DNA of 28,378 nucleotides, taken from assembly GCA_017432405.1 (NCBI GenBank), contig JAFRJF010000069.1, positions 1-28,378 of the forward strand, in the 5' to 3' direction. Within the stretch, counting starts at the first letter, position 1; every line of letters begins with the position of its first letter. The translations under genes and the position numbers were made by a program. Positions 12,601 to 21,600 of this stretch are shown piece by piece. The stretch comes from Clostridia bacterium (GTDB taxonomy: Bacteria; Bacillota_A; Clostridia; Christensenellales; Aristaeellaceae). The notes beneath the pieces are model-generated. The model saw only the letters and a program-made list of their open reading frames with translations, ran no database searches and had not been told where the DNA came from.

Positions 12601-15600
12601 CGGCGTGTATCACGGCGGCGGTACGTTCAACATGTCCGGCGGCGCCATCGGTGGCTCCTCCGACGATGACAGGAATATCGCGGCCAGGGGCGCGGCCCTG
12701 TTTGTGGGAGAGGGCATGACGGCGGTTCTAAACGGCTGGATCAGCGGCGGCCTGAGCATCACCCACAACCACGCCACCGACGCGGGTGGCGGCATCGCCG
12801 TGGGCGGCCCCAACGTGAAGCTGTATTTCAAGAACCTGGTAACGGTTAAGGGCAACACCATGGGCCAGGACGATACCCGCTGCAACGTCTACCTGGACCG
12901 GGACCGCAACACCGTCATCCAGACCAACGGCACTGACACGGATACGTCCAAAAACAATTATTTGGATCCCGACTCCTTCATCGGCGTATATACGTCCGAT
13001 GATCAGGATCAGGCCCACGGCCTGTCCGGCACGCACTTTGGCGCGTATGTGGCATCGGGCTCGAACCCCAAGTGCTTCGTCAACGACCGCAGGCCCTACC
13101 TGTACGGCGTTCTGGGTACGCCGGACGAGGACAACCCGAAGCCCATCGACTGGGCCAGCTTCAAGTGCAAGATCACCGACAACGCGGGCAAGCTGCTGTA
13201 CACGGATGAAAGCGGCACGCCGGCGGTCTATGTCAAGCTGGAAAACAACGGCGGAAGCGGCACGGACAACGCCTTCGGTACGCTCTATGGCGGCGCGACG
13301 CTGTATGAGAGAAAAGTCACAAAGGCGGCCGATGGCACTGAGACGGTCACCTATGAGGAGTACTCCGGCAGCGAATACCAGATTCAGATGCTGGCGCCCA
13401 GGTATGAGCTGAACCAGAAGATTACGCTGATAAGCGGCATGAACGTCACCCTGACCACGGCCTCCACTGAAGAGGACGAGTGCGGCTTCAAGTATACCGG
13501 CAACGCGAAGGAGGCCGAGGCGACCATCATCCGCCATGCAAACAACTTCAGTATGATCTCCACCGCTGGCGGCAACCTGACCCTGACCCGCATCACCCTG
13601 GACGGCGGCTCGGAAGAGGGCCGCTCGAACAACACCGCCGGGGGCATACTGTACATCACCGGCGGTAGCGAGGTTCATATCAACGCTAAGGCGAAGCTGT
13701 GCAATTCCAATTCGACCGGCAACGGCTCCGGCATTCGCATGCAAGACGGCAAGACCAATCAGCTTGAACTCAATGGCGGCGCGATTGAAAACTGCTACGG
13801 ATGTCAGTATGGCGGCGGCATCAGTGTCAAAGAGGGCACCCTCACCATGAACAGCGGCAGCATCACCGGTTGCTCTGCCCAGAACGGCGGAGCTGTGCGC
13901 GTGGATACGACGATGGTCATGAAGGGTGGCACCGTTTCCGGGAATACCGCCACGGTTAACGGCGGCGGCATCTCCTTGAACGGAACAACCACCAGGCTGT
14001 TCCTGAGCAACGATCCTGTCGTCAGGGGCAACACCCTGAACGGAGAGTCCTGCAACGTCCACCTGAACGACAACAAAGCCGATATCGTCAAGGTCATCAA
14101 TGCCCAGGACCTGACGGGCAGGGCGGACATCGGCGTCTATACCACCACAGGTGGCACCCGCAACAATTACGGCAGCGCCTCCAAGCCCTTCGGCACCTGG
14201 ACGTCGGATGCCAACCTCCACTGCTTTGTTAATGACTGCAATGCCAACCTGCGCGGCGGCAAGATGACCGGCAACAGTATCTTCTGGCTGGACACCCCGC
14301 TGATCGTGGTGGAAAAGCAGGTCGCAAGCGATTGGTCGGCGGACAAGAATGTGGAATTCAGTTTTACTGTGAAGCTGAACAATACGACGTTCGCCTCCCT
14401 GCACAACGTCATGGGCGACATGGACTTCAACCGCAACGGCGAGGCCACCGTCAAGCTGAAGGACGACGAAATCAACGACATCAAAACCGCCGTGCTGCCC
14501 ACGGATTACCTGGGCAAGACTTTCACCGTCACCGAGAATCTGACGGCAGCCCAGCAGGAGGACTATACCACCACGATAGAAAAGGACGGCGGGGCCTATA
14601 CGCCCGAGGCAGAAGCGCCCTATACCGTCATCGGCACACTGGGCGAGAACATCGACGCCCAGCGGACGGATTCCACCAGCGAATCAAGGGTGGTGTTCAC
14701 CAACACCCGCGAGGTGGGATCCCTGACCATCTCCAACACGGTCACCAGCTATGATGATCAGGATTTGGAAAAGGGATTTGACTTCACGCTGAACCTGGAT
14801 CCTGCCGCTGTCGCGGAAGATAAACCGTTTGATTTCGTGCGGACGGACGCGGCGGGCAACAGAACCACCGGCCAGCTGTACTTCGCGGCGGGCGAATATC
14901 TGTTCACCCTGAAGCATGGCGAATCCATTGTCATCGTGGATCTGCCCACGGATCTGCCCTACAGCGTGACAGAGAGCCTGACCGAACAGGAGGCCCTGGT
15001 CTATCGCACCCGCGTGAGCGTCGACGGCGGCGTGGAAGCGCAAAGGCTGATCGCCGAGGGCACTGTCGGCGCGAAGGTTACCGAGCAGGACGATGGGACA
15101 AAATCCTATTCCTCCGCCGTGACCTTCAGGAACAGCCGCATCGGCATCGTCTGCAAGATCACCAATGGCACTACCACAAGCGCCAACTACCGCGAACTGC
15201 TGTATTACATGGCGGGCCAGGAGCGGCAGCCGGCCATTTACGACCGGCTGGAGGACGCCTTTGCCCAGATCAACACGGGCGGCCTGAAGACGGAGAATGG
15301 CGGTTCCTACTCGGGCCAATATCGCATCGAAATGGTGGTGTCCGAATACAAGATGGAGGGCCCCGCAACGCTGAACAGCGGCCGGACCGTGATCCTCTCC
15401 ACGGCGCAGACCGGGGATCAAAAGTATCCCTACAACGAGGGCGAAGATGACGGCCGGGGCAATGTGGCAGTGGTCACGCGCGGCGGATTCACCGACGACA
15501 GCATGATTATCAACAACGGCACGCTGACCGTGGAAAAGATCACGCTGGACGGCGGCAGCGCGCTGGAGGAAGACCCCATTACCGCCAACACCGACGGCGG

Positions 15601-18600
15601 CATCATCAAGACGAACGGTAAGCTGACCATCGATGCCGAAGCGACGCTGCGCAATTCCGCCGTGGGCTCCGAACAGGTCGACCCGGATACCGGCGCTGTC
15701 ACCACGGCCCCACACAATGGCGGCGCGATCTGGCAGAATAACGGCGTTCAGCTGGTGATGAACGGCACCATTGAAAACTGCTCCGCTACCAACGGCGGCG
15801 GCATCTATGCCGCGGAAGGCTTCAGGACCATCAACCTGGCGGGCTCGGTCACGAGCTGCGCTGCCAGCGAGAACGGCGGCGCGATCTGGGCGGGCGTCAG
15901 CACGGCCAGCACAGGCATCACCCTCAACCAGGGCGCGACCTTCACGGGCAACGCGGCCTCCGAGGATGGCGGCGCGATCCGGTCGAAGGCCAACCTGAAG
16001 ATGAACGCAGGCAGCATCGGCGGTGTTGAAATGACCGAGGGCAACACCGCGGGTGGCAGCGGCGGTGGCATCTATATGGACACCGGCGCGACCTTCAACA
16101 TGTCCGAGGGCGTCTTCCAAAACAACCAATCCACCGGCGGCAACGGCGGCGCGCTCGTAGTGCAGTCTGCCGCGACGATCAAGGGCGGCAGCTTTACCGG
16201 CAACGTTGCCAACGGCAGCAGCAGCACGAACGGCTGTGGCGGCGCGATTTACGCCACGGGCGACGCTGAGGTGACGCTCTCCGGCACCGCGACAGCCATC
16301 ACCGGCAACAGTGCCCGCATCGGCGGCGCAGTGTGCGTGGCGAGAGGCAGCTTCACCATGAAGGGTGGCAGCATCACCCAGAACCGCTCTCCCGAGGGCG
16401 CGATCGCTACGGACGAGAATGCCATGCTGACCTTCTCCGGCAATTCCGTGGTGACCAACAATACCGCCTACGACGGGCAGACCGCCATGAACGTGTATCT
16501 CGGCTGTGACAGCAACACGATCATCCAAACCACCGGCCTGGGCAGCGGCGCCAGCATCGGCGTCTATGTGGCCGACGGCGTTCCCGAGCCGCAGGATGGC
16601 GGCGCGGACAAGCCCATCTACTACGGCCACGGCATTGCGGGCAGAAATTTCGGCACCTATACCGGCTCCGCGCCCAACAGCGCAAGGCTCGCCAAATTTA
16701 CCAATGACCGGGAGGATGGCCTGACTGGCTACCTTGGCGCCGCGATTTCCGGCAGCGAGAAATCCTACTATGTCATGTGGCAGGGCAAGAGCCTGCTGTT
16801 GAAGGTGTACATGATGGATGACGAGGGGAATGTGACCGAAACGCCGGTCAACGGCGCAAAGTTCACCCTGACCAACATTCATGACGCCGACGCAGCGGAT
16901 GACGATGTCCAGGTCTGGTCCGGAACCAGCAATGCAAATGGCGAAGTGAACATCCCCTGGACCGCTGAAGAGCGCGCGGGCGGCCAAGCAGCCAGCTTCA
17001 TCCCGGGCTCCAGCTATGTGCTCGAGCAGACGGCTTCCGCCGGCGAGGCCGTGAAGCCCGCGGGCACCTGGACGCTGACCATCGGCAAAGATAATTCCCT
17101 GACGTCGACGATGACGAAGTCCGGCGAGACGGAGGTCAACCGCATTCTTTCCATCGGCGAGGGGCAGTTCTATCTGGGCGGCGAGGTTGACGTGTACAAT
17201 GATACCCGGCCTACCATCACCTTCGACGCCAATGGCGATACGGAAAACCCGGCGGTGCTGTCGGACAACAGCTCGATGCGCACGGACCCTATTGAATTCA
17301 AACCCATTGAGGAGTACCACGACTATGTGATCAATGAGAAGAACCCCACCCGTCCTGGCTATGTCTTCCAGTACTGGCTGAAGGTTGGGAATGAGTCGGA
17401 GGACCCGAGCGACGGGGTCGGCGATGATCCCATCGACCTGCTCGACGGCAACAATGTTGGCAATAGCTGCGAATCCACCGACCTGCTCGATAGCAATGAC
17501 GGCGACGATCCCGTCATGCTGCCCGGCGACGGTGACGACGACGCTTCAGATGGCGGGCAGGAAGACGATTCCAACATCTACGTGCAGGGCGATAACTATC
17601 GCTTCCGTCGCGAGAGCAACGCTGACAGCAACGTTACGTTGAAAGCCCAGTGGTCGCCGGTGGTCTGCAAGATTACCGATACCTCCGACCGTCTGATGTA
17701 CGTGAACGGCAATCCTGCGGTATATATGACGCTGGAGGACGGCTTCAAGGCCTTCAACGAGGAGACCTTTACCCTGCCAAACGGCAGCAGGGCGACGGCC
17801 AGAAAGATCAAGATGCTTGTGCAAAGCTATACCCTGGAGGAGAGCGTCGAGCTGGCGAACCGCAAGACCGCCGTGCTCACCACGGCGGGCAAGGACAGCG
17901 ACGGCTATCCGTACACCGGGCAGAGCGGCACCTACTGCACCATCACTCGCGGCTTTGCAAACGACAGCATGATCGTCGACAATTTCAACCTGACGCTGAC
18001 CAACATCACCCTGGACGGCGGCAGCAAGCTGGCCGATCCTCTGAGCCCCAGCGTTGAAGGCGGCATCGTGAGAGTGGGCAATGCCTATGCTCAGCTTACC
18101 GTCGGCGCCGGCGCGACGCTTCAGAATTCCAGCGTGACCGGCAACGGCGGCGCGGTGTACGCGATCCAAAACACCATCGTGACGCTCAGCGGCGGTACGA
18201 TCACTGGCAACGCGGCCTCCGCCGCCGACGGCGATACCAACCACGGCAAAGGCGGCGGCGTGTACGCCGATGGCACCTTGAGGCTTTCCGGCACGAAGCT
18301 GACCGGAAATGAGGCGGTCAGCGGCGGCGGCATCGCTGTGTCCTCTGCCGGAACCCTCAACGCGACCGGCGGCACGGTTGTCAGCAACCAGGCCACCGAA
18401 AATGGCGGCGGCATCTATGCCGAGGGCGGCGTGACCATGAGCGGTGGCAATATCGGCCAGTCTGACCAGGGCAATACTGCCGTTAACGGCGCGGGCATCT
18501 ATCTGGCTGGAAGCGGCACCTTCTCCGGCGGTACGATTATCGGTAACGCGGCGGAAAACGGCGCGGGCGGCGGCCTGTCCATCGCGGGCAACGCCACCCT

Positions 18601-21600
18601 GTCCGGCGTTGCCATCACCGGCAACACCGCTTCCAGCGGCGCGGGCGTGTTTGTGCTCGACGGCGCGACGATGAATATGACCGGCGGCAGCGTCACAGGC
18701 AACACCGCTTCCGATGAATACAGCGGCGCGATCGACGTTGGCGGAAGTGGTGCCAGGCTCAACTTCTCCGGTAACCCGACGGTCTACAATAACCCGGCCC
18801 AATCCGGCCAGCAGCGGAACGTGGCGCTTACCGTGGACAGCAACCAGGTCATCAACGTCACGGACGAGCTGGGGAGCACCGCAAAGATCGGCGTGTACGC
18901 GCCGAAGACCGGCAGCAGCGGCGAGGGCACCCTCTATGACGGCCATGGCGTGCCGGGCATGCCCTTCGGTCATTTTGCAAACGGCACCGAGGACAACCTG
19001 GGCGTGTTCATCAACGACTGGGATGCGCTGACCTACGCGGTGAGCGCGGAAACCGGCAACAATATCGAGTGGGCCACGCTCATTGCCCGCGTGTCCAACG
19101 ACAACGGACGGACCTGGACCTACCACGATTGGCTGGCCAACGACAAGACGTATACCAAGAACGGCCAGACGATTCGGCGCGGCGCGTTCGACCAGGCCGC
19201 GAGCCTGAACGGCGGTGTCATTGTCGAGACGCTGCTTCAAACCCATGACCGGTACACCACCACCGGCGAAATCGTCCTTGGCAAGAATCGGACGGTGACG
19301 CTGCGAACGACCGACGACAGTACCTATAATCCGCGCGGCTTTGTCTCCACAATCAAGCGCGGAGAATTTGCGAACAAAGCCGCCAGCATGTTCAGGGTCA
19401 ATGACGGCACGTTCGTGATCACGAACATGATGCTAGACGGCGACAAGGCCAACCGCACGGATGTTTCGGCCAACGGTGGCCTGGTCTACGTCGCCAATGG
19501 CGGCCTGACCATCGGCGACGGCGCGACCCTGCAAAACGCCGTCACCACCGGCAACGGCGGTGCCGTTTACGCGGCGGCCGGCGCAAGCGTGACCGTAACC
19601 GGCGGCGCCATTACCGACAACATCGCGGCCAACGGCGGCGGCATCTACGCGGACGGTACCGCCAAAACCGCCGACACAAGGAACACCATCAACGTGACCA
19701 ACGGCACCATTTCCAACAACACGGCCACCTGCAACGGCGGCGGCCTGTACGTCCGGGATGGCCGCTGGGCCGAGCTGCTGGGCGTTACCATGAGCCAGAA
19801 CAAGGCCCTCGCCACGAGTGCGGATAGCCTGACAAACGGCGAACACAACGGCTGTGGTGGCGCGATTTATGTCCGTCCGACCGCGAAGGTGGACGTGGCC
19901 AGCAGCCAGGCTAAGGACAGCACCTTCACCCAGAATGACGCCCTGCGGGCTGGCGGTGGCATTTTCGTATTCGACAACGGTACGTTGACCGTTACAAACG
20001 CGATTCTGTCGCAGAATGTATCTGCCTGCGGTGGCGGCATCGGCGGCTTGCTGAAGGTCAACATCACGGTTACCAATACGCTGCTCAACGGGAACCGTGC
20101 CATCAAAGGGGATACGCCTATAGCGGGAAACAAAACTATCTTCCACAACGGTAACGGTGGCGGCATCGGCCTACAGAGCGCGAGCGCTGCCAGTAAATTG
20201 ACGGTCATCGGACAGAAGCAGGTCGACGATGTCAGCGGCACCCTGGTGGGGAACACCGCGACGAATAATGGCGGCGGCATCTTCATCAACGGCAACGCCA
20301 ACGGCGTGCTGGATGGCGTCACCGTCACCGGCAACACGGCGGTATCTGGCGGCGGTATGTATTCGGGCAGTCTCACGCTCAAAAATGGCGTGAAGATTAC
20401 CGGCAACGCCACGACCGCTACGATCGGAACGGATACCGGCGATATCAAAGCCGCGGGCGGCGTTTATCTGAGCAACGGAGGCACGCTGACGCTGGCGGGC
20501 GATTCTGACCAGAATAACCTGACGACAATCGACGGCAATTACACCACGACAGAGAATAAGTCGTCTAACCTGCGCCTGCCCTTTAACAACGCGACGAAGG
20601 ACAACGAAGGCACCAGCGTCAAACTGACGGCAGAGTTTAAAGGCAAGATCCGCGTGGTCAATCCGGGCACGATCTATTCCACCTTCGGAAGCTCGGACGA
20701 CCTGTCGTACTTGTTTGATTCCGACAATCCCACGACCTGGGAGACGGTCCCCAACATCACCTCCGAGGATGGCTCGAGACTCTTTGGCCGCATCGAAAGT
20801 GTCAGTGGCGGCGTCCGCCTGTACTGGTGGCAGGAGCCGATCTGCAAGATCACCGATGGAAGCGCCGTGCTCTATCTGGACGCGGAATGCACGAAAAAGG
20901 CGGTCTATATGTCACTGTACGATTCCGGGAGCTTGATCACTTCTGCGTTTGGTGCGCTGAACGATACGGGCGTCAAGTTCTACAAGAGCAAGGACACGCC
21001 CTATACTGGAAGCAGCTACTTTGTCGAGATGCTGGACGACTGCGAGATCAACGAGCCTGTCGAGGTCAACAAAAGCGGAACGAACCGGAAGGTCATAACG
21101 CTGAAGACAGCAGAGAAGACAGTCACGGACGATCTGCCCTTCCGGGGAAGCGGAACGATTGCGGAGCTGTCTCCCGGCCCGCTGTACCGGAAAGGCACTT
21201 ACAACTTCCTGTTTACCCTGAACCATGATACGGACCTGACCGTGAAGAAGATCACGGTGGACGGCGGCGTCGATTACGAGTTGGATGGCGATGGTCATAT
21301 CCGGTTTGGCGACAACGACAAACCCGTCTACAAGACTGGCAGTTATATCAGTCCGAAGGACGGCGTGCTCTTCCAGATCGGCGGTACTGCCAGCCTGACG
21401 CTGGAAGCGGAAGCGACCCTGCAAAACGCCTATACCAACCATGAGTACGGCGGCGGCGCGATCAGCTTCGGCAACAACAGCGGCAGCGGCAACAACAGGT
21501 ATCTGACGATGAAGGCTGGCAGCAAGATCATTCGCTGCTGTGCCGAGACGGCCAAGAATGGCAAGGGCGGCGTCGGCGGCGCGATCATGGCTTACTCCGC

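Noticed and set aside
6690..12800. Regular short repeats resembling a CRISPR array.
   Set aside because: The repeats are in-frame codons of beta-helix coils, vary in length and spacing, and lie within one continuous coding frame.
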